Source: Streptomyces bauhiniae (lineage in GTDB: Bacteria; Actinomycetota; Actinomycetes; Streptomycetales; Streptomycetaceae). Taken from it: a DNA stretch of 64,000 nucleotides. Positions 7,946 to 17,012 of this stretch are shown here, piece by piece; the stretch's first letter is position 1; each line of letters begins with the position of its first letter. A program made the position numbers and the translations under genes. The stretch covers positions 62,001 through 126,000 of the forward strand of contig NZ_SRRT01000009.1 of NCBI RefSeq assembly GCF_004784475.1, in the 5' to 3' direction. Below the pieces are notes generated by a model. The model had not been told where the DNA came from. It did no database searches and saw only the letters and a list, made by a program, of their open reading frames with translations.

Positions 7946-10935
7946 GGCTGCACCGGCTCGACATCACCGCCTTCGGCCCCTTCGGCGGCGCCCAGAGCGT
8001 CGACTTCGACGCGCTCTCCACCGCCGGGCTCTTCCTGCTGCACGGCCCGACCGGCGCCGGGAAGACCTCCGTCCTGGACGCCGTCTGCTACGCCCTCTAC
8101 GGCTCCGTCCCCGGCGCCCGGCAGGGCGGCCAGGGCACCCACCTGCGCAGCGACCACGCCGAACCCGGCACCCGCACCGAGGTCCGGCTCGAACTCACCG
8201 TCGCCGGACGCCGACTGGAGATCACCCGGCAGCCGCCGTGGGAGCGTCCCAAGAAGGGCAACCGTCAGGGCACCACCGTCGACAAGGCCCAGACCTGGCT
8301 CCGCGAGTACGACGCCGAGCGCGGTACCTGGAAGGACCTCAGCCGCTCGCACAACGAGATCGGCGAGGAGATCACCCAGCTCCTCGGCATGAGCCGCGAG
8401 CAGTTCTGCCAGGTCGTCCTGCTGCCCCAGGGCGACTTCGCCCGCTTCCTGCGCGCCGACGCCGAGGCGCGCGGCAAGCTGCTCGGCCGCCTCTTCGACA
8501 CCCAGCGCTTCGCCGACGTGGAGAAGCGGCTCGCCGAGCGCAGGCGGGCCACCGAGGCACGGGTGCGCGAGGGCGACACCGCGCTGCTCGCCGACGCCCA
8601 CCGCATGCAGCAGGCGGCCGGTGACGCCATGGAGCTGCCCGGCCTCGCCCCCGGCGATCCGGGGCTCGCCGTCGCCGTCCTCGCGGCGGCGGCCGTGGCC
8701 CGCAGCACCGCCCGCGAACGCCTCACCGTCGCCCACTGCGGACTCACCGCCGCCGAGTCCGCCCACACCCGCGCCCAGGAGGAACTGGCCGAGGACCGCG
8801 AACTCGCCCGGCTGCAGGCCCGGTTCACCGAGGCCCAGGGCCGCGCCGCGCGCCTCGCTGAGCGGGCGGGGGAGTACGAGGAGACGCGGGCCCGGATGGA
8901 GCGCGGCCGCAAGGCCGAGACCGTGGCGCCCGCGCTGGAGCTGCGCGAGGACGCGGAGAACGCCCACCGCAGGGCCGCTCTGGCCGAGGCGAACGCCCGG
9001 CGCGCGCTGCCGGAGGACCAGGCCGACTCCGGCGCCCCCGGCCTCGCGGCCGCCGCCCGCCGGGCCGCCGAGGAGCTGGGGGGCCTCGCCTCCGCCCGCC
9101 GCGCCGAGCACCGGCTCACCGAACTGCTCACCGAGCGCGCCGGGCTCGACCGGGAGGAGCGCGCCGACGAGGACACCGCGCGCGAGGCGGACGCCTGGCT
9201 CGACGGCTGGGAACCCGCCCGCGCCGCCCTCCAGGCCCGTATCGACGCGGCCCAGGAGGCCGCCTCCCGTGCCGAATCCCTTGCCGCCCGGCGCGACCCC
9301 GCCCGGCGGCGGCTCGACGCGGCCCGCCGCCGCGACCGGCTGACCTCGGACGTCGCGGCCGCCGGACGTCAGGCGCTGGACTCCGGGCAACTTGCCCAGG
9401 ACCTGCGCGAACGCTGGCTCGACCTCAAGGAACAGCGCCTGACCGGCATCGCCGCCGAGCTGGCCGCCCACCTCACCGACGGCGCCCCCTGCGCCGTCTG
9501 CGGGGCCACCGAGCACCCCGCCCCGGCCCGCAAGGACGCCGGACATGTGGACCGGGACGCCGAGCAGCGCGCCTTCGAGGCCCATCAGGAGGCCGAGCGG
9601 GAGCACGACCGGGACAAAGAGCGCAGCACCGAACTGCGAGCCGCGCTGGACGCCGTCACCACCGAGGTCGGGGACACCCCCGCCGACCGCATCGCCGCCG
9701 AAGTCACCGAGCTGGAGCGGGAGTTCGAGCAGGCCCGCCGGGACGCCTCCGCCCTGCACGCCGCCCACGAGGAGCTGCGCCGGGCCGAGGCGGAGCGCGA
9801 GCAGCGGCTCCAGGCGCGCCAGCAGTCCGCCGTACGGGCCGCCGCCCGGCTCACCCGGCGCGACACCCTCGACCGTGAACAGGGCACCCTCGAAGCCGAG
9901 TTGACGCGAGCGCGCGGCACCGCCGAGAGCGTCGCCGCCCGCGCCGCCCAGCTCGAGCGGCTCGCGGCCGTGCTCACCGAGGCCGCCGACGCCGCCCGTA
10001 CGGCCGAGGAGGCGGCCGTCCGCCTGAAGGACGCCGACGCCCGCCTCGCCGACGCCGCCTACCGCGCGGGCTTCGACACCCCGGCCGCCGCGGCCGGTGC
10101 CCTGCTGGACCCCGCCACCCACCGCGCCCTCCAACACCGGCTGGACGAACGGCAGTCGGAGGAGTCCGCCGTACGCGCCGTCCTCGCCGAGCCCGAGACA
10201 GTGGCCGCCTCCAAGCGGGCGCCCGCCGACCTCGCCCTGGCGGGGGAGCGCGCCGCCGACGCCGAGCGTCGCCTGCGGGAAGCCGCCTCCGCCCGTGACG
10301 AGGCCGCCCGCCGCACCACCGAGCTGGACCGGCTCTCCGCCCGCGCCGAGGACGGCGCCCGGCGCCTCGCCCCGCTGCGCGAGGAGTACGACCGGGTGGC
10401 CCGGCTCGCCGCCCTCGCGGCCGGCACCAGCGCGGACAACGAACGCCGGATGCGCCTGGAGTCGTACGTCCTGGCCGCCCGCCTGGAACAGGTCGCCGCC
10501 GCCGCGACCGCGCGCCTCAGGCTGATGTCCGCCGGGCGCTACACCCTCGTCCACTCCGACGACCGCAGCGGACGCGGGCGCAGCGGGCTCGGGCTGCATG
10601 TCGTGGACGCGTGGACCGGCCGCGAGCGGGACACCGCGACCCTGTCCGGCGGCGAGACCTTCTTCGCCTCGCTCGCGCTCGCCCTCGGCCTCGCCGACGT
10701 GGTCACCGACGAGGCGGGCGGGGTCCGGCTCGACACCCTCTTCATCGACGAGGGCTTCGGCAGCCTGGACGACCAGACCCTCGACGAGGTCCTCGACGTG
10801 CTGGACTCCCTGCGCGAACGCGACCGCAGCGTGGGCATCGTCAGCCACGTCGGTGACCTGCGCCGCCGCATCCACGCCCAGTTGGAGGTCGTCAAGGACC
10901 GCACCGGGTCGTCGCTGCGCCGGCGCGGGGTCTGA
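7942..10935 (+). CDS. sbcC: Exonuclease SbcCD subunit C (Rad50-like SMC ATPase)
   Basis: A 997-residue ABC-type SMC protein. The Walker A motif GPTGAGKT is at residues 35-42. Long Ala/Glu/Arg-rich coiled coils flank a zinc hook CAVC near residue 518 (GAPCAVCGATEHPAP). The C-terminal lobe has the ABC signature LSGGETFFASLALAL and Walker B with D-loop LFIDEGFGSLDDQTLDEVLD. It provides ATP-driven DNA tethering and gates the SbcD nuclease. The chosen ATG at 7942 overlaps the sbcD stop; the open frame extending upstream to 7519 lies inside sbcD and is not coding. It ends six bases before the end of the convergent P450 gene, with no visible terminator. Confidence 0.95.
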   Translation: MRLHRLDITAFGPFGGAQSVDFDALSTAGLFLLHGPTGAGKTSVLDAVCYALYGSVPGARQGGQGTHLRSDHAEPGTRTEVRLELTVAGRRLEITRQPPWERPKKGNRQGTTVDKAQTWLREYDAERGTWKDLSRSHNEIGEEITQLLGMSREQFCQVVLLPQGDFARFLRADAEARGKLLGRLFDTQRFADVEKRLAERRRATEARVREGDTALLADAHRMQQAAGDAMELPGLAPGDPGLAVAVLAAAAVARSTARERLTVAHCGLTAAESAHTRAQEELAEDRELARLQARFTEAQGRAARLAERAGEYEETRARMERGRKAETVAPALELREDAENAHRRAALAEANARRALPEDQADSGAPGLAAAARRAAEELGGLASARRAEHRLTELLTERAGLDREERADEDTAREADAWLDGWEPARAALQARIDAAQEAASRAESLAARRDPARRRLDAARRRDRLTSDVAAAGRQALDSGQLAQDLRERWLDLKEQRLTGIAAELAAHLTDGAPCAVCGATEHPAPARKDAGHVDRDAEQRAFEAHQEAEREHDRDKERSTELRAALDAVTTEVGDTPADRIAAEVTELEREFEQARRDASALHAAHEELRRAEAEREQRLQARQQSAVRAAARLTRRDTLDREQGTLEAELTRARGTAESVAARAAQLERLAAVLTEAADAARTAEEAAVRLKDADARLADAAYRAGFDTPAAAAGALLDPATHRALQHRLDERQSEESAVRAVLAEPETVAASKRAPADLALAGERAADAERRLREAASARDEAARRTTELDRLSARAEDGARRLAPLREEYDRVARLAALAAGTSADNERRMRLESYVLAARLEQVAAAATARLRLMSAGRYTLVHSDDRSGRGRSGLGLHVVDAWTGRERDTATLSGGETFFASLALALGLADVVTDEAGGVRLDTLFIDEGFGSLDDQTLDEVLDVLDSLRERDRSVGIVSHVGDLRRRIHAQLEVVKDRTGSSLRRRGV

Positions 10936-10941
10936 CGGAGG

Positions 10942-12180
10942 TCAGGCCAGTACGCCGTCGATGGCGAGCGGCAGATGGCGCGGCCCGCGCAGCACCGCGT
11001 TGGGCCGGTACGGCGGCGGGTCCGCCACCAGCCGGGGGTTCTCCAGCCGCCGCGCCAGCTCGGCCAGCGCGATCTGCGCCTCCAGCCGGGCCAGCGGCGC
11101 GCCGAAGCAGACGTGGATGCCGCTGCCGAAGCCGAGGTGCTGAAGGTCTTCCCGGTCGGGGTCGAACCGCTCGGGGTCCTTGAAGCGCTCCGGGTCCCGG
11201 TTGCCCGCGGCCAGCATCAGCCAGATCCGGGAGCCCTTGGGGATCGTCACCCCGCGCACCTCGATGTCGGTGATGCAGGTGCGCTGCGGCACGAGCTGCA
11301 CCGGAGGCTCGTAACGCAGCAGCTCCTCCACGATGTTGACCGCCAGCTCCGGCTCCTCGCGCAGCCGCTGGAGGTACTCGGGGTGGCGCAGCAGGGTGAG
11401 CATGCCGTTGGCGATCAGGTTGACGGTGGTCTCGTGGCCGGCGATCAGCAGCAGGACGGCCGTGCTGAGCACCTCCATCATGGTCATGGCACCGTCCGGC
11501 CCCTTCCCGGCGGCCAGGTCGGACAGCATGTCGTCGCGCGGGTCCTTGGTGCGCTCCTCCACCAGCCCGGCCAGGTACATGCCGAGCTGGGTCCGCGCCT
11601 CCTGCGCCTTCCGCGCGAACTCGGGGTCCGCGCCCTGCCGGGTCTCCGGGTCCAGGCTCGCCACGATCGGGTCCACCCAGGACCGGAACCGGGGTTCGTC
11701 CTCGCGCGGCACCCCGAGCAGCCGGCAGATCACCGTCACCGGGAACGGATAGGCGAACTGGTCCACCAGGTCGATCTCGGTCTCGCCCGCAAGACCGTCG
11801 ATCAGCTCGGCGACGATCCTGTGCAGCTCGCCCCGCATGTCGTCGATCCGGCGCGGCTCGTGCGGCGGCCCGAACGCGCTGTTGGCGATGCGCCGCAGCC
11901 GGTCGTGCTCCGGGGGGTCCTGCCGGATGAACGACGGCGGCAGCCCGGTGTTCTCCGCCTGGTTCAGCTCGTCGGCGCCCGCCGCCGCCAGGTTCGCCGC
12001 GTCCGAGCTGATCCGGGGGTCGTGCAGCAGGCTCTCGATGTCCCAGTACGAGGAGATGACGTACGGGCCGTCGTCCTCCTCGTGCAGCACCGGGGTGCGG
12101 CGCAGCTCGGTGTAGAGCGGGTAGGGGTCGGCGCGGTTGGCGAAGTCGGTGATCCGGGCCACCAGCGAGGGTTCGGTCAT
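10942..12180 (-). CDS. Cytochrome P450
   Basis: A 412-residue bacterial class I P450. The I-helix oxygen-binding motif is LIAGHETTVN (about residue 240), the K-helix ExxR motif is EELLRYEPP, and the heme-ligand loop is FGSGIHVCFGAPLARLE with the axial cysteine near residue 352. It would hydroxylate or otherwise oxidise a small substrate using electrons from the ferredoxin and reductase encoded just upstream in the same operon. The ATG at 12180 is preceded by AAGGA six bases away and is favoured over the GTG immediately before it. Family number and substrate cannot be read from motifs. Confidence 0.95.
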   Translation of the reverse strand: MTEPSLVARITDFANRADPYPLYTELRRTPVLHEEDDGPYVISSYWDIESLLHDPRISSDAANLAAAGADELNQAENTGLPPSFIRQDPPEHDRLRRIANSAFGPPHEPRRIDDMRGELHRIVAELIDGLAGETEIDLVDQFAYPFPVTVICRLLGVPREDEPRFRSWVDPIVASLDPETRQGADPEFARKAQEARTQLGMYLAGLVEERTKDPRDDMLSDLAAGKGPDGAMTMMEVLSTAVLLLIAGHETTVNLIANGMLTLLRHPEYLQRLREEPELAVNIVEELLRYEPPVQLVPQRTCITDIEVRGVTIPKGSRIWLMLAAGNRDPERFKDPERFDPDREDLQHLGFGSGIHVCFGAPLARLEAQIALAELARRLENPRLVADPPPYRPNAVLRGPRHLPLAIDGVLA

Positions 12181-12214
12181 CACAGGTCCTTGGAGCGTCG
12201 GGGCCGGACAGCGG

Positions 12215-13606
12215 TCAGTGGTGGCCGGGGGTGAAGACCAGCCGGCGGTCGGCCGGTGAGTAACCGCTGAGGGTCACGGTCGGGCCGTGGGTCGGCAGGG
12301 CCGGGTCGGGGAAGTCCGCCGGGACCGCCTTGCGTCCCTCGGGACGCCGGTCCACCGTCGGGTACTCCACCGGGAAGGGCGCCCCCTGCTCGATCTGCCG
12401 CTGGCAGTACTCCAGCCAGCGGGCGTTGTCGAAGGTCACGGCGGCCACGATGCGGCCCTTGTAGCCGTACACGCCGACGAACCGGCGCTCGGCCGTGGAG
12501 CCCTGGATGATCATCAGCTCGTCGCCCATGGGCGGCACGCCCACCGACTTGATGTTCACCCCGAACTGCGAGGACCAGAAGGCGGGCATCCACATGTGCG
12601 GGCGCCGGTCGGAGGCGGGGCAGATCATGTTGTGCGCGGCCGTCTCCGCCTGCGCCACCGCGTTGCCCCAGTGCTCCAGCGACAGGAACTGGTAGCCGAA
12701 CAGCGCGTGCGGGGAGCGGGCCACGTCACCGGCGACGAACACGTCGTCCGTGACGATCCCCCGGAAGTCGAACGCCCGGCACCCCGCGTCGCTCGCGATG
12801 CCGCGCGGCCCCGCGCCGAGCCCCGAACCGGTCAGCCACTCGGTGTTGCGCAGCGACCCCAGCGAGACCACCACCACGTCCGCCTCGACCACGCTCTCGT
12901 CGGACAGATGCACCGACCGCACCCGGCCCATCGGGTCGCCCTCCAGCGCGGTCACCGTGACATGGGTGCGCAGGTCGACGCCGTTCTCCAGATGCAGGTC
13001 GGCCGCGACCGCCCCGATCACCCCGCCGAGCGCCCCCACCAGCGGGGCCCCCGCGCGCTCCGCGACCGTGACCTCCAGGCCCATCTCCCGGCAGGCGGAG
13101 GCCACTTCGGACCCGGCGAACCCGGCGCCGATCACCACCACCCGTTTCGCCCCGGCCCGCAGCCGCTCGGTGAGGGCGACCGCGTCGTCACGGGTGCGCA
13201 GCACGAAGACGCCGTCCAGCTCGGCCTCCTCCGCCACCGGCCAGGGGCGGGCGCGCACCCCGGTGGCGATCAGCAGCCGGTCGTACTCCACCTCCTCGCC
13301 GTCGGCCAGCAGCACCCGCTTGCCCGTCAGGTCCAGCCCGGCCGCCGGGACCCCGAGCCGCCACTCGGCGTCCAGGTGCCGGCGCCGGGGCAGCTCGGTG
13401 TGGCGCGGGGACGCCTTGCCCAGCAGCACCGCCTTGGACAGCGGCGGCCGGTCGTACGGGTCGTACGGTTCGTCGCCGATCAGGGTGAGGGAACCGGTGA
13501 AGCCCTCCGCGCGCAGCGTCTCGGCCGCCCGCAGCCCGGCCAGCGAGGCACCGACGATCACGATGCGGCCCTCGCGGCGCAGCCAGTCCACGTAGTCAGC
13601 GGCCAT
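12215..13606 (-). CDS. FAD-dependent ferredoxin reductase (pyridine nucleotide-disulfide oxidoreductase fold)
   Basis: A 463-residue flavoprotein. The first dinucleotide-binding motif is RIVIVGASLAGLRAAETLR (about residues 13-31), followed by DRPPLSKAVLLG, typical of putidaredoxin and rubredoxin reductase relatives. The second, NAD(P)H-binding motif is VVVIGAGFAGSEVASACREMG, and the FAD-closing motif is VFVAGDVARSPHALFG. A C-terminal domain of about 130 residues completes the protein. It passes electrons from NAD(P)H to the ferredoxin encoded immediately upstream, whose end it overlaps by 11 bases. The ATG at 13606 fits the family N-terminus. Together with ferredoxin and P450 it forms a complete redox chain. 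Confidence 0.92.
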   Translation of the reverse strand: MAADYVDWLRREGRIVIVGASLAGLRAAETLRAEGFTGSLTLIGDEPYDPYDRPPLSKAVLLGKASPRHTELPRRRHLDAEWRLGVPAAGLDLTGKRVLLADGEEVEYDRLLIATGVRARPWPVAEEAELDGVFVLRTRDDAVALTERLRAGAKRVVVIGAGFAGSEVASACREMGLEVTVAERAGAPLVGALGGVIGAVAADLHLENGVDLRTHVTVTALEGDPMGRVRSVHLSDESVVEADVVVVSLGSLRNTEWLTGSGLGAGPRGIASDAGCRAFDFRGIVTDDVFVAGDVARSPHALFGYQFLSLEHWGNAVAQAETAAHNMICPASDRRPHMWMPAFWSSQFGVNIKSVGVPPMGDELMIIQGSTAERRFVGVYGYKGRIVAAVTFDNARWLEYCQRQIEQGAPFPVEYPTVDRRPEGRKAVPADFPDPALPTHGPTVTLSGYSPADRRLVFTPGHH

Positions 13607-13856
13607 CGCGCGGCTCCCAGGGGGCACCGGAGAAGACCTGCGTGGGCTCGACGGGCGCGCCCTCGTGCAGGCCCTCCACCGTGATCGCCTGCACCGGGCA
13701 GGCGGCGGCCGCGCGAGCCACCGCGTCCCGGTGCTCCTCGGCGGCGAGCGGGTTGTAGAGCAGCGCCTCCTCGCCGTGCATGGTGAACACGTCGGGAGCG
13801 AGGAACGCGCACTGGGCGTATCCCTGGCACTTGTTGAGATCGACGACGATCCGCAT
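13596..13856 (-). CDS. Ferredoxin of the 3Fe-4S type
   Basis: An 86-residue ferredoxin. Cysteines at 10 and 16 (CQGYAQC) and near 54 (AACPVQAI) provide three cluster ligands, the arrangement of actinobacterial [3Fe-4S] ferredoxins that feed P450s. The N-terminal strand MRIVVDLNKCQGYAQC is typical, and the acidic stretch around the middle would contact the redox partners. It is the first gene of the operon ferredoxin-reductase-P450. An upstream open frame to 14411 crosses the convergent-free gap and the next gene and is not coding. A GGAAAGGG ribosome binding site lies about ten bases before ATG 13856. Confidence 0.92.
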   Translation of the reverse strand: MRIVVDLNKCQGYAQCAFLAPDVFTMHGEEALLYNPLAAEEHRDAVARAAAACPVQAITVEGLHEGAPVEPTQVFSGAPWEPRDGR

Positions 13857-13963
13857 CGACGCTGCGCCCTTTCCGGTGGCCTGCTCCGGTCGTCCCCCGA
13901 CCGCAAGCATCGGCGCGCCGAGGCCGGTGCCGCGCGCCGGGGCGCGCCGATCGGGTGAGCCGG

Positions 13964-14635
13964 TCAGGTCAGGGTCACCCGCCGCCGACGCCCGCTGACC
14001 AGCAGGATGTGCACGCTCAGCAGCAGCGACCAGGCGGGGAAGACCAGTTCCGCCCAGGGCACGTCGGAGGAGACGAAGAGCAGCAGCAGCGCGGTCACCG
14101 CGCCCACCGCCGTCAGCCAGCGGGGCAGCACGCCCATCCGCTTGCCGATCACGGACATCGACGACACGAAGACGGCCGCCATCCGCATCGCGTAGTCCGT
14201 CATCAGCGTGTACGCGAAGTGGCGGCCGAAGTCCCAGGTGGTGAGCGAGGGCGCGCTGCCGGCGGGGTGGGCCACGGCCAGCACCGCCGTGGCGGAGGCG
14301 GCCGCGCCGAACAGGGTCGCGGTGAAGACCAGCCCGCTGCCCAGCAGCACGGTCGCCAGGAACCGGTCCTCCACGTCGCCCACGTGCGCGCGCACCGCGC
14401 CGAGGAACCACAGGAAGAAGATGCCGGCGAACGGGATCAGCGCCAGCGCCGCCCGTACCGCGTCCCGGCGGGTGGGGTCCGTGAACCCCTCGGCGCCGAC
14501 CGCGTCGGCCCCCTCGGGAATGCCGAGCCGCATCAGGACGATCGTCGCCGCCAGCAGCAGCGCGAACACCACCCCGGCGAGACCGGCCGCCCGGGGCGTC
14601 TCCAACGCCCCCTCACCGGGACCGTTGCGCTGCAT
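13964..14635 (-). CDS. Conserved membrane protein of unknown function
   Basis: A 223-residue protein with about six hydrophobic segments, including GVVFALLLAATIVLMRLGI, AALALIPFAGIFFLWFLGAV, FLATVLLGSGLVFTATLFGA, MAAVFVSSMSVIGKRMGV, AVTALLLLFVSS and FPAWSLLLSVHILLV. I recognise no catalytic or transporter motif. The start at ATG 14635 is backed by a strong GGGAGGTGG ribosome binding site eight bases upstream; a start at 14677 has none. It is on the same strand as the P450 operon but more than 100 bases upstream of the ferredoxin start, so cotranscription is uncertain. Confidence 0.75.
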   Translation of the reverse strand: MQRNGPGEGALETPRAAGLAGVVFALLLAATIVLMRLGIPEGADAVGAEGFTDPTRRDAVRAALALIPFAGIFFLWFLGAVRAHVGDVEDRFLATVLLGSGLVFTATLFGAAASATAVLAVAHPAGSAPSLTTWDFGRHFAYTLMTDYAMRMAAVFVSSMSVIGKRMGVLPRWLTAVGAVTALLLLFVSSDVPWAELVFPAWSLLLSVHILLVSGRRRRVTLT

Positions 14636-14725
14636 GAGCGGCCCACCTCCCTCGCGCGTCGGCCCCCGCACCAGCAAGCAGCCGGTACGGGGGCCACGCC
14701 ACCCGGGCAGGGCCGTACGGCCGAG

Positions 14726-16414
14726 TCAGAGCCGGGACAGCTCGTCCACCAGGTCGTCCAGGCCGAGCGAGCCCTGGGACAGCGCCGCCATGTGCCATGC
14801 CTTCGGGTCGAAGGAGTCGCCGTGCCGCTCCCGCGCCCGCTCCCGGCCCAGCAGCCAGGCCCGCTCACCGAGCTTGTAGCCGATGGCCTGGCCCGGCATC
14901 GTCAGGTAGCGGGTCAGCTCGCTCACCACGAAGTCCGCCGGACGGCTGCTGTGCGCCCGGAAGAACTCCTCGGCCAGCTCCGGCGTCCACCGCTCACCGG
15001 GGTGGAACGGCGAGTCCGCCGGGATCTCCAGCTCCAGGTGCATGCCGATGTCGATGATCACCCGGACCGCGCGCATCATCTGCGCGTCCAGATAACCGAG
15101 CCGCTCCTCCGCGTCGGTGAGGTAGCCCAGCTCGTCCATCAGCCGCTCCGCGTACAGCGCCCAGCCCTCGGCGTTGGCGCTGACCATGCCCACCGTGGCC
15201 TGGTAGCGGGACAGGTTCTCCGCGACGTGCGCCCACTGCGCGATCTGCAGGTGATGGCCGGGCACGCCCTCGTGGTACCAGGTGGACACCAGGTCGTACA
15301 CCGGGAACCGGGTCTCGCCCATCGTCGGCAGCCAGGTCCGCCCCGGCCGGGAGAAGTCCTCCGAGGGACCCGTGTAGTACGGGGCCGCGGCGCCGCCCGG
15401 CGGGGCGATACGGGACTCCACCCGCCGTACCCGCTCGGCGAGTTCGAAGTGGGTGCCGTCCAGGTCCGCGATGGCCCGGTCCATCAGGCCCTGGAGCCAC
15501 TCCCGGACCTCGTCCACGCCCTCGATGTGCCGCCCGTGCTCGTCCAGGTGCGCCAGCGCCACCCACGGCGTCTCGGCGCCGGGCAGCACCTTCTGCGCCT
15601 CCTTCTCCATCTCGCCGAGCAGCCGGTGGAACTCCGACCAGCCGTAGGCGTACGCCTCGTCCAGGTCGAGGTCGGTGCCGTTGAAGTAGCGGGCGCTGCG
15701 GGCGTACCGCTCGCGGCCCACCGTGTTCGGGGCGTCCGCGACGGCCGGGGCGTACACGTCCCGCATCCAGTCGCGCAGGGCAGCCACGGAGGCCGTCGCC
15801 GCGCGGGCCGCGTCGTCCAGCTCCGCGCGCAGCGACTCGGGACCGGCCGCGGCGAAGTCCTCGAACCAGCCGCGCCCCTCACCGGTGTCCGCCCACTCGG
15901 TGAGCTGCTCGACGAAGGTGGCCGTCGGCCGGGGCGCCGCGTACAGGCCGCGCTCCAGACCGAGGGCGAGGGAGGCGCGGTAGCCCTCGTAGGCGGCCGG
16001 GACCGCGCGGAGCCGCTCGGCCAGGGCCGCCCAGTCCTCCTCGGTCTCCTGCGGGGTCACGCTGAAGATGTCCCGCACCGAGTGGCCGGGTGTGTGCATG
16101 TTGCCGACCGCGCGCAGGTGTTCGTGCGCGTCGTGCATGGCCAGCTCGGCGGTCAGCCGCTCCCGCAGCAGCCGCCCGCAGCGGCGCTCGGCGTCACTGT
16201 CCGCGCCGGGCAGGCGCTCGGCCTCGTCCAGCCGGGCGAGCGTCGTACGCGCCAGCTCGGCCAGCGCCTCCTGGCCGGCGGGGGAGTAGTCGGGCAACCG
16301 GCTGGAACTCTCCCGCACACCGAGGTAGGTACCGGTGACCGGGTCGAGGGCCAGCAGGTCGTCCACATAGGCGTCGGCGACCTGACGGGGCAGCAAGCTC
16401 TTGGTGTCGGACAT
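14726..16414 (-). CDS. DUF885-family metallopeptidase-like protein
   Basis: A 562-residue protein. The signature of the family, a HExxxGH-like zinc motif, reads YHEGVPGHHLQIAQ near residue 345. Conserved surroundings include YNGTDLDLDEAYAYGWSEF-type sequence in the middle and QAIGYKLGERAWLLGRERA near the C-terminus, both characteristic of DUF885 proteins. No signal peptide is visible, so it is probably cytoplasmic. Relatives have been described as dipeptidyl or oligopeptide hydrolases, but most are uncharacterised. ATG 16414 has AGGA eight bases upstream; an ATG at 16423 is the alternative. Confidence 0.88.
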   Translation of the reverse strand: MSDTKSLLPRQVADAYVDDLLALDPVTGTYLGVRESSSRLPDYSPAGQEALAELARTTLARLDEAERLPGADSDAERRCGRLLRERLTAELAMHDAHEHLRAVGNMHTPGHSVRDIFSVTPQETEEDWAALAERLRAVPAAYEGYRASLALGLERGLYAAPRPTATFVEQLTEWADTGEGRGWFEDFAAAGPESLRAELDDAARAATASVAALRDWMRDVYAPAVADAPNTVGRERYARSARYFNGTDLDLDEAYAYGWSEFHRLLGEMEKEAQKVLPGAETPWVALAHLDEHGRHIEGVDEVREWLQGLMDRAIADLDGTHFELAERVRRVESRIAPPGGAAAPYYTGPSEDFSRPGRTWLPTMGETRFPVYDLVSTWYHEGVPGHHLQIAQWAHVAENLSRYQATVGMVSANAEGWALYAERLMDELGYLTDAEERLGYLDAQMMRAVRVIIDIGMHLELEIPADSPFHPGERWTPELAEEFFRAHSSRPADFVVSELTRYLTMPGQAIGYKLGERAWLLGRERARERHGDSFDPKAWHMAALSQGSLGLDDLVDELSRL

Positions 16415-16467
16415 GGCGCCCATCCTGGTACCGGAGGTGCGTCCACGTCACCCGTGCACCGGCGTTT

Positions 16468-16953
16468 TCAGCTCTCGGCATGACCCGGCGGCAGCAGCGG
16501 CCCGCACTCCCACTGCTGGAAGATCAACCGGGTCTCGACCCGCGCCACTTCACGTCGCGAGGTGAACTCGTCCAGCACCAGCCGCTGGAGGTCGGCCATG
16601 TCGGCGACCGCCACATGCACCAGATAGTCGTCCGGGCCGGTCAGATGGAACACCGTCCGCGCCTCCGGCAGCGCCCGCACCCGCTCCACGAACGGCCCGA
16701 CCAGCTCCCGCCGGTGCGGCCTGACCTGCACCGACAGCAGCGCCTGCAACCCCCGGCCCAGCTTCGCCGGGTCCAGCCGGAGCCGATGGCCGAGGATCAC
16801 GCCCGACCGGCGCAGCCGGGCCACCCGGTCCAGACAGGTCGACGGCGCCACCCCGACCCGCGCGGCGAGGTCGCGGTACGTGGTCCGGGCGTCGTTCTGC
16901 AGCAGTCGGAGAAGGTGCAGATCCACCGGGTCCAGTACGACGGAGGCGTCCAT
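16468..16953 (-). CDS. Lrp/AsnC-family transcriptional regulator
   Basis: A 161-residue regulator. The N-terminal winged HTH reads DPVDLHLLRLLQNDARTTYRDLAARVGVAPSTCLDRVARL, and the C-terminal RAM domain (about residues 70-150) has VFHLTGPDDYLVHVAVADMADLQRLV. It is divergent from the trans-sulfuration enzyme gene at 17013 and very probably controls it in response to an amino acid such as methionine. A TACGTT box six bases before the ATG, and no ribosome binding site, suggest a leaderless message. The intergenic region contains the inverted repeat TGAAC-N9-GTTCA. Confidence 0.92.
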   Translation of the reverse strand: MDASVVLDPVDLHLLRLLQNDARTTYRDLAARVGVAPSTCLDRVARLRRSGVILGHRLRLDPAKLGRGLQALLSVQVRPHRRELVGPFVERVRALPEARTVFHLTGPDDYLVHVAVADMADLQRLVLDEFTSRREVARVETRLIFQQWECGPLLPPGHAES

Positions 16954-16959
16954 CGGCCG

Positions 16960-16965
16960 AACGTA
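16960..16965 (-). promoter_or_regulatory. -10 box of a probable leaderless promoter of the Lrp gene
   Basis: On the minus strand TACGTT is followed by six bases and the ATG at 16953. No Shine-Dalgarno sequence is present. Confidence 0.45.
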
Positions 16966-16983
16966 ACACGGGTGTCCGCCCCC

Positions 16984-17002
16984 TGAACCCGTCCGGTGTT
17001 CA
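16984..17002. promoter_or_regulatory. Inverted repeat TGAAC-N9-GTTCA, candidate Lrp operator
   Basis: Perfect five-base arms lie between the divergent Lrp regulator and trans-sulfuration genes, ending about ten bases before the start of the latter. Position and symmetry suit an operator shared by both genes, but Lrp sites are degenerate and I cannot verify binding. Confidence 0.35.
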
Positions 17003-17012
17003 CCCTTCGGGC

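Noticed and set aside
7786..10875. 1029-codon minus-strand open frame opposite sbcC
   Set aside because: Shadow of sbcC, which has Walker, zinc hook and signature motifs.
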